DNA from: Paracidovorax wautersii
GTDB lineage: Bacteria > Pseudomonadota > Gammaproteobacteria > Burkholderiales > Burkholderiaceae_C
Assembly (NCBI RefSeq): GCF_031453675.1
Contig: NZ_JAVIZX010000001.1
Location: 2,440,001-2,504,000, forward strand
Reading direction: 5' to 3'
DNA length: 64,000 nucleotides
Position 1 is the stretch's first letter, and every line of letters begins with the position of its first letter. Positions 54,012 to 63,177 of this stretch are shown here, piece by piece. The translations under genes and the position numbers were made by a program. A model generated the notes under the pieces. The model was given only the letters and a program-made list of their open reading frames with translations. It searched no databases and had not been told where the DNA came from.

Positions 54012-57000
54012 ATGCACCTCCTCTCCACCCGCCCCGGCGGCTTCGTAGAAGACGACTCCATCGTCACCCGGCTCGACCAGACGCCGGGCGATATCGTCAT
54101 CCTCAGCTCCGCCGACACCACCCTCGCCCTGCTCTCCGGCGCGTGCGAGGAGCTGGCGCGCACGGAGGAGGCCGGCTTTCCCTCCGTGCGCCTGGTCAAC
54201 CTGCAGTACCTGCGCCAGCCCGCCTCGCTCGACCTCTACATCGACGAGGTACTGCAGCACGCCCGCGTGGTGATCGTGGACCACCTCGGCTCCGAATCCG
54301 TCTGGCCCTACGGCTTTCAGCAGATCGGTGCACTGGCGCGCAAGAACGGCCAGCGGCTGGCCATGTTCTCGGGCGATCTGCAGGAGGACCTGTCCCTGGT
54401 GGAGCGCAGCACGCTCGCGCCCTCGGTCTGCCACCTGCTGTGGCAGTACCTGCGCGCGGGCGGGGCGGCCAATGCGCTGCAGTTCGTGCGGGCCGTGGCC
54501 TTCCATGGGCTCGGCCATGGCGGCGCACCGCAGCCGCCGCGCAGCCTGCCGCAGGCCGCCGTGCATGTGCCGGCCGCCTTCGCACCCACCCATGCGGTGC
54601 CGGGCATCGACGACCTGCGCGCGGCCTGGGCGCCGGGCGCTCCGGTGGTGGCGCTGGTGTTCTACCGCTCGCACCTCATGGCGGCCAACACCGCCGCATT
54701 CGACGCGCTGGCGGTGACGCTGCGCGCCCAGGGCCTCAACCCACTGCCCGTGGCGCTCGATTCGCTCAAGGACCCGTTGTGCCTGGCCACCTTCCAGGCA
54801 CTGTGCGCCGACCATGCCGTACAGCTGGTGCTCAACACCACGTCCTTCGCCGCGCTGAAGCACGAAGGTGCCGCCCTGGCCGGCGATGCGCCGGTGCTGC
54901 AGGTGATCGCCAGCGGCGGCAACCGCGAGGACTGGTGGGCCGACAGCCTGGGCCTGCGCCCGCGCGACATCGCCATGCAGATCGTGCTGCCCGAGATGGA
55001 CGGCCGCATCGTCACGCGGGCCATCAGCTTCAAGGGCCTGTCGCACCGCAGCGCGGTGACGCAGGCGGACGTGGTGGCCTACCAACCCGAGCCGGACCGC
55101 GTCGCCTTCGTGGCCGAGCTGGCACGCCGCTGGTGCCGGCTGCGCAGCCTGCCGGCCGCCGAAAAGCGCCTGGCGCTGGTCCTGGCCAACTACCCGGGCA
55201 GCGAAGGGCGCATCGGCAGCGGCGTGGGGCTGGACACGCCGGCCTCGGTGGTCGGCATCCTGCAGCGCCTGCGCGCGGAGGGCTACGCGCTGGGGCCCGA
55301 CGCCGCGCTGCCGGCCGATGGCGACGCCCTCATGCAGACGCTGCAGCAGGGCATCGCCAACGATCCGCGCCAGTGGCTGCTGCGTCCGGCCTGGCAGAGC
55401 TACGCGTTGGCGGACTACCGCGCACGGCTGGCGCAGCTGCCGGCCGGCATGGCCGACGCCATCGCCGCCCGCTGGGGGGCGCCGGAGGACGACCCGGCCG
55501 TGCGCCAGGGGCGCTTCATGATCGCCGGGCTGCGGCTGGGCCAGGTGTTCGTCGGCATCCAGCCCGCACGGGCGCTGGCCACGGCCGGGGCGCAGGACTA
55601 CGCCAGCTACCACGACGCCGAACTGGTGCCGCCGCACAGCTACCTGGCGTTCTACTTCTGGCTGCGCGATGTGTTCGCCATCGACGCCGTCGTGCACGTG
55701 GGCAAGCACGGCAACCTCGAATGGCTGCCGGGCAAGAGCCTGGCGCTGTCGCAGGTGTGCTGGCCCGACGCCATCCTGGGCCCGCTGCCGCACCTGTACC
55801 CGTTCATCGTCAACGACCCGGGCGAGGGCGCGCAGGCCAAGCGCCGCAGCCAGGCCGTGATCATCGACCACCTGATGCCGCCGCTGACGCGCGCCGAGAA
55901 CCACGGCCCCATGCAGGACCTGGAGCGGCTGGTGGACGAGTACTACGACGCCTTGCTGGTCGACGCGCGCCGGGCCGGGCTGCTGCGCCGCCAGATCCTG
56001 GACGCCGTGCGCCAGCAGCATCTGCTGGAGGAACTGGACCTGTGCGGTCCGACTGCAGGCAAGGGCGGCTGCGCGGCGGATGCAGTGCCGCCGCCGGACG
56101 ACGATGCCATCCTGGCACGCATCGACGCCTATCTGTGCGAGCTGAAGGAGACGCAGATCCGCGACGGGCTGCACATCTTCGGCGCGTCGCCCACGGGCCG
56201 CCAGCGGCGCGACACCTTGCTGGCGCTGGCCCGCTACCCCGCCGGCGACGGCCAGGGGGCGCAGGCGGGTCTGCTGCAAGCCCTGGCGGCCGATCTGCTG
56301 CGGGGCACCGGCTTCGATCCGCTGCAGATCGACGATGCTGCCCGGCCCTGGGACGGCCCGCGCCCCGCAGCGCTGCAGGCCGTGAGTGCCGACCCCTGGC
56401 GCCACCACGGCGACACGCGCGAGCGGCTGGAGCTGCTCGCCCTGCGGGTGCTGGAATCCGCAGAGGATGCCGCCGGCTGGCCGCAGACGCAGGCCGTGCT
56501 GGGCCGCGTGCGGCACACGCTGGCGCCCGCGCTGGACGCCTGCGGCGGCCAGGAACTCACGCAGCTGCTGCGCGGCCTGCGCGGCTGCTTCGTGCCGCCG
56601 GGCCCGAGCGGTTCGCCCTCGCGCGGCCGGCCGGATGTGCTCCCCACGGGGCGCAACTTCTACACGCTGGATACGCGCGCCATTCCCACGCGCACGGCGT
56701 GGGAGCTGGGCCAGCAATCCGCGCGGCGCCTCGTCGAGCGCTACCTGCAGGAGCACGGCGACTACCCGCGCACGCTGGGCCTGTCGGTCTGGGGCACGGC
56801 CACCATGCGCACCGGCGGCGACGACATCGCCCAGGCCTTCGCGCTGATCGGCGTGCGCCCCAAGTGGGCCGCGGGCAGCCAGCGCGTGGTCGATTTCGAG
56901 GTCGTTCCGCGCGTGGGGCTGGGGCGCCCGCGCATCGACGTCACGCTGCGCATCTCGGGCTTCTTCCGCGACGCCTTCCCGACCACCGTGCAGATGTTCG

Positions 57001-57854
57001 ACGCCGCCGTGCAGGCCGTCGCCGCGCTGGAGGCCGAGGACGCGCAGGAGAATCCCATCCGTGCGCGCATCCTGCAGGAGACGGAGCTGCTGGAGCAGCA
57101 GGGCGTGGCGCCCAGGGCCGCGCGCCGGCAGGCGGGCTTTCGCATCTTCGGCGCGCCGCCGGGGCACTACGGCTCGGGCCTGAACCCGCTCATGCGCAGC
57201 GGCACCTGGGAGGGCGATGCCGACCTGGCCCGCGCGTACATGGACTGGAGCGCGCACGCTTACGGGCAGGACGCCGACGGCGAACCCGCTGGCCCGGCGC
57301 TCGCCCGCCGCCTGGCCGGCCTGGACGTGGTGGCGCAGAACCAGGACAGCCGCGAGCACGACCTGCTCGACTCCAACGACTACTACCAGTTCCAGGGCGG
57401 CATGGCCACAGCCGTGCGCCACCTGGCGGGGCGCCAGCCCGCGCTGTACCACGGCGACCATGCCAACCCGCAGGCGCCGCGCGTGCGCTCGCTCAAGGAA
57501 GAGATCGGCCGCGTGGTGCGGGCCCGCGTCACCAACCCCAAGTGGATCGATGGCGCCAAGCGCCACGGCTACAAGGGCGCGTTCGAGATGGCCGCCACGG
57601 TGGACTACCTCTTCGGCTTCAGCGCCACCACGCAGCAGGTGAGCGACCACCACTACGCGCTGGTGGCCGACGCCTACGTGCTGGATGCCGAGACACGCGC
57701 CTTTGTCGAGCGCCACAACCCCACCGCGCTGCAGGACATGCTGGAGCGCCTGATCGAAGCCATGCAGCGTGGCCTGTGGCAGGCACCGGGCGGCTACCGC
57801 CAGGCGCTGGAAGACCTGCTGCTGGACCACGAACAGCGGCAGGAAGGCGCGTAG
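54012..57854 (+). CDS. cobN: Cobaltochelatase subunit CobN
   Basis: Large subunit of the ATP-dependent cobaltochelatase of aerobic B12 synthesis; it binds hydrogenobyrinate diamide and inserts cobalt with the AAA+ and vWA subunits. The 1280-residue length is normal. Family blocks are visible: VLNTTSFAALKHEG (about residue 276), LALVLANYPGSEGRIGSGVG (about 390), HVGKHGNLEWLPGKSLALS (about 562-580), YPFIVNDPGEGAQAKRR (about 595), GLSVWGTATMRTGGDDIAQA (about 923) and FRIFGAPPGHYGSG. No strong Shine-Dalgarno is visible. It is separated from cobW by the big inverted repeat, so it may have its own promoter. Confidence 0.96.
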   Translation: MHLLSTRPGGFVEDDSIVTRLDQTPGDIVILSSADTTLALLSGACEELARTEEAGFPSVRLVNLQYLRQPASLDLYIDEVLQHARVVIVDHLGSESVWPYGFQQIGALARKNGQRLAMFSGDLQEDLSLVERSTLAPSVCHLLWQYLRAGGAANALQFVRAVAFHGLGHGGAPQPPRSLPQAAVHVPAAFAPTHAVPGIDDLRAAWAPGAPVVALVFYRSHLMAANTAAFDALAVTLRAQGLNPLPVALDSLKDPLCLATFQALCADHAVQLVLNTTSFAALKHEGAALAGDAPVLQVIASGGNREDWWADSLGLRPRDIAMQIVLPEMDGRIVTRAISFKGLSHRSAVTQADVVAYQPEPDRVAFVAELARRWCRLRSLPAAEKRLALVLANYPGSEGRIGSGVGLDTPASVVGILQRLRAEGYALGPDAALPADGDALMQTLQQGIANDPRQWLLRPAWQSYALADYRARLAQLPAGMADAIAARWGAPEDDPAVRQGRFMIAGLRLGQVFVGIQPARALATAGAQDYASYHDAELVPPHSYLAFYFWLRDVFAIDAVVHVGKHGNLEWLPGKSLALSQVCWPDAILGPLPHLYPFIVNDPGEGAQAKRRSQAVIIDHLMPPLTRAENHGPMQDLERLVDEYYDALLVDARRAGLLRRQILDAVRQQHLLEELDLCGPTAGKGGCAADAVPPPDDDAILARIDAYLCELKETQIRDGLHIFGASPTGRQRRDTLLALARYPAGDGQGAQAGLLQALAADLLRGTGFDPLQIDDAARPWDGPRPAALQAVSADPWRHHGDTRERLELLALRVLESAEDAAGWPQTQAVLGRVRHTLAPALDACGGQELTQLLRGLRGCFVPPGPSGSPSRGRPDVLPTGRNFYTLDTRAIPTRTAWELGQQSARRLVERYLQEHGDYPRTLGLSVWGTATMRTGGDDIAQAFALIGVRPKWAAGSQRVVDFEVVPRVGLGRPRIDVTLRISGFFRDAFPTTVQMFDAAVQAVAALEAEDAQENPIRARILQETELLEQQGVAPRAARRQAGFRIFGAPPGHYGSGLNPLMRSGTWEGDADLARAYMDWSAHAYGQDADGEPAGPALARRLAGLDVVAQNQDSREHDLLDSNDYYQFQGGMATAVRHLAGRQPALYHGDHANPQAPRVRSLKEEIGRVVRARVTNPKWIDGAKRHGYKGAFEMAATVDYLFGFSATTQQVSDHHYALVADAYVLDAETRAFVERHNPTALQDMLERLIEAMQRGLWQAPGGYRQALEDLLLDHEQRQEGA

Positions 57855-58007
57855 CGCGGCGGCGCGAGGGGCCGAGCGATCCTTTGCCGCGGAGCGGGTG
57901 GGGCTTGCGCCATGCAACGCGTGGTTACAGATTTGTGATGTACTCGCGGGCCCGGAAACATCCCGGCATTCGGACCCCTGCCATTTTTTGACGGCTCTTC
58001 GTACACC

Positions 58008-59834
58008 ATGACGCAATCCTCTTCCATTTCTCTGAGAACCAAGCTGATCGGGCTGGTGGCTTTCTTCGTTGTCACGCTGCTGGGCGTGGGGGCAATCGGC
58101 ATGCAGCAGCTGTGGAGCGTGAGCCAGAAGCAGCGCGCGATGTACACCGACACGGTGGTGCCGCTGCGCGTGGTGGTGGACGCTGCGCGGCAGGGCGCCA
58201 CGCATTTCCGGCGCCTGTACGCCTACATCTACTTCGCCAACCCTGCGCAGCGCGCGTCGGAGCTGAAGTTCAACGAGCAGTCCGAGCAGTCGGTGCTGGA
58301 CGCCGTGAAGCTGCTGCGCGACGACTCCAAGGACGCCGCGCTGCGTGAGCAGGGCGCCAAGCTGGCCGATACCTGGGCCCGCTACAAAACCGCCGTGGGC
58401 AAGATCCAGGAGATGGCCGACCGCGCCGACCCGGCTGCGATGGAAGAGCTTCACAAAGACCCGGCCGCGCTGCATGTCGCCGTGCGCAACATCCTGCTGG
58501 AGTCCGCCAAGCGGCAAGAAGAACTGGCGCGCCTGGACACGGAACAGGCCGCGGCCGCCGTCGAGCGCACCTTCTGGACGCTGTCCACCCTCATCGTGCT
58601 CGCCATGGTGATCGGCAGCCTGTTCGGCCTGTGGCTGGTGCGCACCATCATGCGCCAGCTGGGCGGCGAGCCCACCTACGCCGCTGCCATCGCGCAGGAA
58701 GTGGCCCAGGGCAACCTGGCGGTGCCTGTGCAACTGCGCGCCGGCGACGAGGCGAGCGTGCTGGCCGCGATGGAGGCCATGCGCTCCAACCTGGCGCGCC
58801 TGGTGAATGACGTGCGCCACAGCAGCGAATCGATCGCCACCGGCGCCAGCCAGATCGCCATGGGCAACACCGACCTGAGCCAGCGCACCGAGTCGCAGGC
58901 CTCCAACCTGCAAGAGACCGCCGCGTCGATGGAAGAGATGAACTCTTCCGTGAAGCAGAGCGTGGACACCATGCAGACCGCCTCCCGCCTGGCCACGTCG
59001 GCCAGCGCCACGGCCACCCGCGGGGGCGATGTGGTGCGCAACGTGGTGAGCACCATGGAGGGGATCACGACCAGCTCGCGCAAGATCGGCGACATCATCG
59101 GCGTGATCGACTCCATCGCCTTCCAGACCAACATCCTGGCGCTCAACGCGGCCGTGGAAGCCGCCCGGGCCGGCGAGCAGGGCCGTGGCTTCGCGGTGGT
59201 CGCCAGCGAGGTGCGATCGCTGGCCCAGCGGTCCGCCAGCGCCGCCAAGGAGATCAAGGAGCTGATCGGCGAGAGCGTGGGCAAGGTCGAGGCTGGCTCG
59301 CAGCTGGTGACCGAAGCCGGCACCACCATGGACGAGATCGTGCAGCAGGTGCGCCAGGTGGCCGACCTGATCGGCGAGATCGGCTCGGCCACGCGGGAGC
59401 AGGGCCAGGGCATCTCGCAGGTCAACGACGCCGTCACCCAGCTCGACCAGATGACGCAGCAGAACGCGGCGCTGGTGGAGGAGTCCGCCGCCGCGGCCAA
59501 CAGCCTCAGCACGCAGGCGGCCCATCTCGTGCAGCTGGTGAGCGTGTTCCGCGTGGACCAGAACCCCGCGCAGCCGCGCGGCCCGGGTTTCACCGCCGCC
59601 GCGCCGGCGGCGGCACAGCCCGCCGCGGCACCGCTGGCCCGCACCGCGCCGGCCGTGGCACCGGCACCGCTGTCCCGCAAGCTGGCACCCAAGCCGACTG
59701 CGCCCCAGCCGGCTGCCCGGCCTGCGCTGCAGCGGCCCGCATCCGCAGCCGCCTCCGCGCCGGCGCCTGCCGCCGCGCCCGCCAAGCCACGGGCGGCGTC
59801 TGCTGCGGACAACGACGACTGGGAAAGTTTCTGA
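58008..59834 (+). CDS. Methyl-accepting chemotaxis protein
   Basis: Tar-like transmembrane chemoreceptor, 608 residues. TM1 about 11-33, periplasmic four-helix-bundle sensor about 35-185, TM2 about 188-212, a short HAMP-like segment, then the long coiled-coil domain with the hairpin tip [21 protein letters not shown]-like sequence (about 361-381) and methylation helices on either side. After it comes a Pro/Ala-rich tether of about 80 residues ending in DDWESF, which fits the xWxxF pentapeptide that binds CheR/CheB. The ligand is unknown. It sits between cobN and the AAA+/vWA chelatase genes. Confidence 0.95.
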   Translation: MTQSSSISLRTKLIGLVAFFVVTLLGVGAIGMQQLWSVSQKQRAMYTDTVVPLRVVVDAARQGATHFRRLYAYIYFANPAQRASELKFNEQSEQSVLDAVKLLRDDSKDAALREQGAKLADTWARYKTAVGKIQEMADRADPAAMEELHKDPAALHVAVRNILLESAKRQEELARLDTEQAAAAVERTFWTLSTLIVLAMVIGSLFGLWLVRTIMRQLGGEPTYAAAIAQEVAQGNLAVPVQLRAGDEASVLAAMEAMRSNLARLVNDVRHSSESIATGASQIAMGNTDLSQRTESQASNLQETAASMEEMNSSVKQSVDTMQTASRLATSASATATRGGDVVRNVVSTMEGITTSSRKIGDIIGVIDSIAFQTNILALNAAVEAARAGEQGRGFAVVASEVRSLAQRSASAAKEIKELIGESVGKVEAGSQLVTEAGTTMDEIVQQVRQVADLIGEIGSATREQGQGISQVNDAVTQLDQMTQQNAALVEESAAAANSLSTQAAHLVQLVSVFRVDQNPAQPRGPGFTAAAPAAAQPAAAPLARTAPAVAPAPLSRKLAPKPTAPQPAARPALQRPASAAASAPAPAAAPAKPRAASAADNDDWESF

Positions 59835-59960
59835 GCACGCAGGAGCGCCCGGTGGCCGGGCGCGCCTGACCGTCCGGCAGGGGCTGGCGCTGCTGAAGGG
59901 GCATGCGATGATCGGCGCCCGATTCCCGCGTGCGCCCCGGCGTGCGCATCGCCCACCGCC

Positions 59961-61166
59961 ATGTCCGACCTCCATCCTTCCCTGCCCGCGCTGTTTCCCT
60001 TCGCGGCCATCGCCGGCCAGCCCCGGTTGTGCCAGGCGCTGCTGCTGGCTGCCATCGACCCGCAGCTGGGGGGCGTCCTCATCGAGGGGCCGCGCGGCAC
60101 GGCCAAGTCCACCGCGGCGCGCGCGCTGGCCGAGCTGATCGAGGGCGCGCCCTTCGTCACGCTGCCGCTGGGCGCGTCGCTGGAGCATCTGGCCGGCACG
60201 CTGGACCTGGAGCAGGCCATGGCAGGCCATGCGGTGCGCTTCGCGCCGGGGCTGCTGGCCAAGGCGCATGGCGGCGTGCTCTACGTGGACGAGATCAACC
60301 TGCTGCCCGACGCGCTGGTGGACGTGCTGCTGGACGCCGCCGCCAGCGGCGTGAACGCGGTGGAGCGCGACGGCATCTCGCACCGCCATGCGGCGCGCTT
60401 CGTGCTGGTGGGCACCATGAACCCCGAAGAAGGGCAGCTGCGCCCGCAGCTGCTGGACCGGCTGGGCCTGTGCGTGCAGCTCGCCAACGTGGCCGACGTG
60501 GCCGAGCGCCAGGCCATCGTCAAGGCGCGCCTCGCCTTCGATGCGGACCCGAAATCCTTCCGCGCGCGGCATGCGCAGGCGCAGGCCGACCTGGCCGCAC
60601 GCCTGGCCGCCGCCCGCGCCCGCGTGCAGGCCCCGGCCCAGGGGCATGCCCTGCCATGGACCGACGACGTGCATGCCGCGGCCAGCGCGCTGTGCATTGC
60701 CGCGCAGGTGGACGGACTGCGTGCCGACCTGGTGATGCTGCGCGCGGCCCGCGCGCTGGCCGCGTGGGAGGGCGCTTCCGCCATCACGCCGCGCCACGTG
60801 CAGGAGGTGGCCGAACTGGTGCTGGTGCACCGCCGCAAGCCCGGCGCGGACCCGGCGCGCGCTGCGCCGGCCGCGTCCGCGCAAACGCCCGCGCCGCAAC
60901 CGCCGCAACCGGCGCAACCGGCGCAACCGGCGCAACCGGCGCAGGCGCCGGACGCCAGCCGGGCCGCCCCGCCATCGCACTCCTCATCGTCGGATGCACC
61001 CGGTCCGCACGCCGCGGATGCCGGCGCTGCTTCCGATGCCCGGCAGACCCTGCCCGAAGCGGATTGGGGCGCGCTGCCGCCCGAGCCCGTGGGCCTGGAG
61101 CGCGTGGCGGCGGGCACCGCACGGCTGTCGTCGGCCGCTGGGAGCCCTTTCGCAAAAAAAGCCTGA
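59961..61166 (+). CDS. chlI: Chelatase AAA+ subunit (ChlI/BchI-like), short product of a frameshift gene
   Basis: A 401-residue ATPase of the Mg/Co-chelatase family that powers metal insertion with CobN. Walker A GPRGTAKSTAAR (about residues 43-54), the insertion FAPGLLAKAHGGVLYVDEIN with Walker B, sensor LVGTMNPEEGQLRPQLLDRLGL (about 149-170). A Pro/Ala/Gln-rich linker (about 300-385) includes QPAQ repeats. The zero frame ends at TGA 61164-61166, right after AAA AAA GCC. The vWA partner continues in the -1 frame, and the run of seven A permits a switch. No separate CobS or CobT gene is seen, so this gene probably provides both. Confidence 0.88.
   Translation: MSDLHPSLPALFPFAAIAGQPRLCQALLLAAIDPQLGGVLIEGPRGTAKSTAARALAELIEGAPFVTLPLGASLEHLAGTLDLEQAMAGHAVRFAPGLLAKAHGGVLYVDEINLLPDALVDVLLDAAASGVNAVERDGISHRHAARFVLVGTMNPEEGQLRPQLLDRLGLCVQLANVADVAERQAIVKARLAFDADPKSFRARHAQAQADLAARLAAARARVQAPAQGHALPWTDDVHAAASALCIAAQVDGLRADLVMLRAARALAAWEGASAITPRHVQEVAELVLVHRRKPGADPARAAPAASAQTPAPQPPQPAQPAQPAQPAQAPDASRAAPPSHSSSSDAPGPHAADAGAASDARQTLPEADWGALPPEPVGLERVAAGTARLSSAAGSPFAKKA
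60896..60940 (+). repeat. 9-bp tandem repeat coding a Gln-Pro-Ala linker
   Basis: Five units of GCAACCGGC (the first with one change) encode QPPQPAQPAQPAQ in the AAA+ linker. Replication slippage may change the linker length between strains. Confidence 0.9.
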
Positions 61167-61207
61167 GCCCTCCGGCCGCGCCTGCGCCCGTGGCGTCACG
61201 GCGCGGC
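61140..61207 (+). other. Candidate -1 programmed ribosomal frameshift signal in the chelatase gene
   Basis: Three parts in dnaX-like order. GGGAG (61140-61144) resembles a Shine-Dalgarno sequence about 10 bases before the slip site. GCA AAA AAA GCC TGA: seven A at 61154-61160 are in phase as A_AAA_AAA, so two lysine tRNAs can slip back one base. Downstream, GCCGCGCC (61175-61182) pairs perfectly with GGCGCGGC (61200-61207). After the slip the frame reads AAA AGC CTG AGC and continues through the vWA domain to TGA 61892-61894. Fusion product: about 644 residues; unslipped: 401. Confidence 0.75.
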
Positions 61208-61894
61208 GACCGGGGGGCGACCCCGCAGCGCAGCACCGGCGCGCCGCCGGGCCTGGCCGCGCACGGCGGGGGCGATGCGCGTGCTGCGGGCGCGGGCAGC
61301 TGGGACTGGCCGCGCACCTTGGCCGCGCGCGGCGCCGGCCCGCTGCGCGTGCAGCATCTGCGCCGCCGGCCGGCGCCGGCCCGTGACGGGCGGCTGCATT
61401 GCTTCGTGCTGGATTGCTCTGCTTCCATGGCCGCCAGCGGTGCGCTGGCGCGGGCCAAGGGCGTGCTGCTGGCGCTGATGGACGAGGCCTACCGCCAGCG
61501 GGACCACGTTGCCCTGGTCTGCTTTGCGGGCACGCAGGTGGAGGTGCGGCTGCCGCCGCGCAAGGCCGGCGCGTGGAACGACGGCTGGATCGCGCCCATC
61601 GCGGGCGGCGGCGGCACGCCCTTGGCGGGCGGCGTGGAGGCGGCGGGGCGGCTCCTGGAGCGGGCCGGCAGCGGCCCTGCGCAGGCCTGGGAGGGCTGGC
61701 TCTGGCTGCTGACGGACGGCCGCACCCGCGAACAGCCGCCGCGCCCCGGCAGCGCGCAAGAGGCCTGCATCATCGACTTCGACACCGGCCGCATCGCCCT
61801 GCACCGCGCCCGCGGTCTGGCCGAGCGCTGGCAGGCGCGGTACCTGCCTGCGGCCGCCTGGAGCGCCGATACCGGTTCAAAAACAGGAGCGTGA
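61190..61894 (+). CDS. chlD: Chelatase vWA domain (ChlD/BchD/CobT-like), -1 frame
   Basis: Integrin-like vWA domain that binds metal and bridges AAA+ ring and large subunit. MIDAS residues are FVLDCSASMAASG (DxSxS), GGGGTPLAGGVEA (threonine) and LLTDGRTREQ (aspartate). The only in-frame start codon before the domain is a GTG at 61190 with no ribosome-binding site, and the frame is open back into the AAA+ gene. Expression by -1 frameshift at 61154-61160 therefore looks more likely than separate initiation. The C-terminal residues and stop meet a dispersed-repeat-like sequence. Confidence 0.85.
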   Translation: MASRRGDRGATPQRSTGAPPGLAAHGGGDARAAGAGSWDWPRTLAARGAGPLRVQHLRRRPAPARDGRLHCFVLDCSASMAASGALARAKGVLLALMDEAYRQRDHVALVCFAGTQVEVRLPPRKAGAWNDGWIAPIAGGGGTPLAGGVEAAGRLLERAGSGPAQAWEGWLWLLTDGRTREQPPRPGSAQEACIIDFDTGRIALHRARGLAERWQARYLPAAAWSADTGSKTGA

Positions 61895-61966
61895 TGCGCT
61901 TGCTAGATAAGGAATTCAGAGCAAAAGATATCTGAATTCCTTGCGTGGAAAGCGCAAGCTGCTATG
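61876..61966 (+). repeat. Palindromic element after the vWA gene (variant of the dispersed repeat)
   Basis: A perfect 12-bp stem, AAGGAATTCAGA (61909-61920) with TCTGAATTCCTT (61931-61942) and a 10-base loop, sits between ATGCGCTTGCTAGATA and AGCGCAAGCTGCTATG, which resemble two opposed halves of the dispersed repeat. It lies between the convergent vWA and PCuAC genes and could act as a terminator. Confidence 0.65.
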
Positions 61967-62034
61967 AATGGCGGAGCGGTCCGCTTTCCGCTTTCTGAAC
62001 CGGGCCGGCGCGGTCCGGCCCCCGGGCCAGTGGC

Positions 62035-62535
62035 TCAGTGCTTGTGTTCGCCGTGGCCGGCATGGCCACCGGCCGGTGCGGCGCCCGCGGCCACGCCCCG
62101 CGCCTTGGCCTGGACCTGCAGCGTCTCGCGCTGGCCGTCCTTGCCCTCGACCACCAGCGACAGCGGCACCGTGTCGCCTTCCTTCACCTGGGCGGGCAGG
62201 TCCATCAGCATCACGTGGTAGCCCCCGGGCTTGAGTTCCACGGCCTTGCCCGCGGGTAGTTCCAGGCCGGGCACGGCGCGCATTTTCATCACGTTGTCCA
62301 CGACCTTCATCTCGTGGATCTCGGCCACGGGCGCGGCCGGCGTGCTCACCGAGACCACGCGCGCATCCTTGGGCGACACCAGGCGCATGAAGGCGCCCGT
62401 GGCCTTCTGGTTGGGCACGGTGGCGCGCACCCAGGCATCCTGCACGGTGACCTGGGCCTGGGCCAGGCCGGCGGCAGACAGGGCCAGCGCGAGGGCGGCG
62501 GGGCGGACGAGGGAAGCGATAGAGAAAGCGGACAT
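62035..62535 (-). CDS. Copper chaperone PCuAC family protein
   Basis: A periplasmic Cu(I) chaperone of 166 residues that supplies copper to cytochrome oxidase or related proteins. The signal peptide is MSAFSIASLVRPAALALALS... ending AQAQ. The copper ligands of the family are visible as HEMKVVDNVMKMR (H, M, M; about residues 80-92) and GGYHVMLMDL (H, M; about 108-117). The C-terminal GGHAGHGEHKH tail may bind more metal. A DUF2946 gene lies just upstream on the same strand, a common pairing. Confidence 0.92.
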   Translation of the reverse strand: MSAFSIASLVRPAALALALSAAGLAQAQVTVQDAWVRATVPNQKATGAFMRLVSPKDARVVSVSTPAAPVAEIHEMKVVDNVMKMRAVPGLELPAGKAVELKPGGYHVMLMDLPAQVKEGDTVPLSLVVEGKDGQRETLQVQAKARGVAAGAAPAGGHAGHGEHKH

Positions 62536-62671
62536 GGAAGTTCTCCTGAACGGAAAAGAGGAAGGGTTTGCGGGCAAAGGCATGCAGCCTGAGCGGAAGA
62601 CGGGGCGGTTCGCCCGCGGTTGAGGTTGGGGTGGGCGCTGCAGCGGACTGCCCGGCGCGCTCCAGGCCGTT

Positions 62672-63055
62672 TCAACCCGCCGTGGGCGGAGCGCGCGGTG
62701 GGAATGGCGCGCGCGTGGGCGCGACCGAAGGGGCGGTGGCCGTGGGGCGTGCCACGTGCGACGCCATGGGGTCGCGGCCCGCCTCCCAGTGCGCGGGCGG
62801 CGAGGGCGGCGTGGCGGACAGGCACAGAGGGCAGTCCAGCGTGTGATGGCCTGCCGCGGAGGCGCCGGCGATGCCCGCCGCCCCCTCTGCCGTGTGGGCG
62901 GCAGCGATCCAGCGGACCTCACCGTCCGCGCTGCACAGCCGCTCCATCGCTGCGGCGGGCCGCAGCACGGGCGCTGCGGAGGCCAGGGCCAGCGACACCA
63001 TGAACCACGCCAGCGCCAGGCGGGCGAGGCAGCGGGTGGAGCGCAGGGCAGACAT
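62672..63055 (-). CDS. DUF2946-like protein
   Basis: A 127-residue protein starting MSALRSTRCLARLALAWFMV, with a hydrophobic N-terminal segment that looks like a signal sequence or anchor. The family mark is HHTLDCPLCLSATPP (histidines and CxxC) near residues 72-86. The function is unknown; neighbours are often copper genes, as here, so metal handling is inferred. The C-terminal 40 residues are low-complexity Pro/Ala/Arg. Confidence 0.75.
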   Translation of the reverse strand: MSALRSTRCLARLALAWFMVSLALASAAPVLRPAAAMERLCSADGEVRWIAAAHTAEGAAGIAGASAAGHHTLDCPLCLSATPPSPPAHWEAGRDPMASHVARPTATAPSVAPTRAPFPPRAPPTAG

Positions 63056-63177
63056 GCGCGGATTATGACCGGCGCCCTCCGGCGTCGACCTGCGCCGGCG
63101 CAAGCCCCTGGCCGATGGGCCGCGGGAGGTGCCTAGGCAAGCCGCGTTCTCGTCGCATCAAGGGCGGCGGGAAGTGG

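Noticed and set aside
53154-60980. A 2608-codon open frame on the minus strand
   Set aside because: It lies opposite cobN, the chemoreceptor and the chelatase gene, is His/Arg/Gln-rich and has no domain. It is a shadow of GC-rich coding on the other strand.
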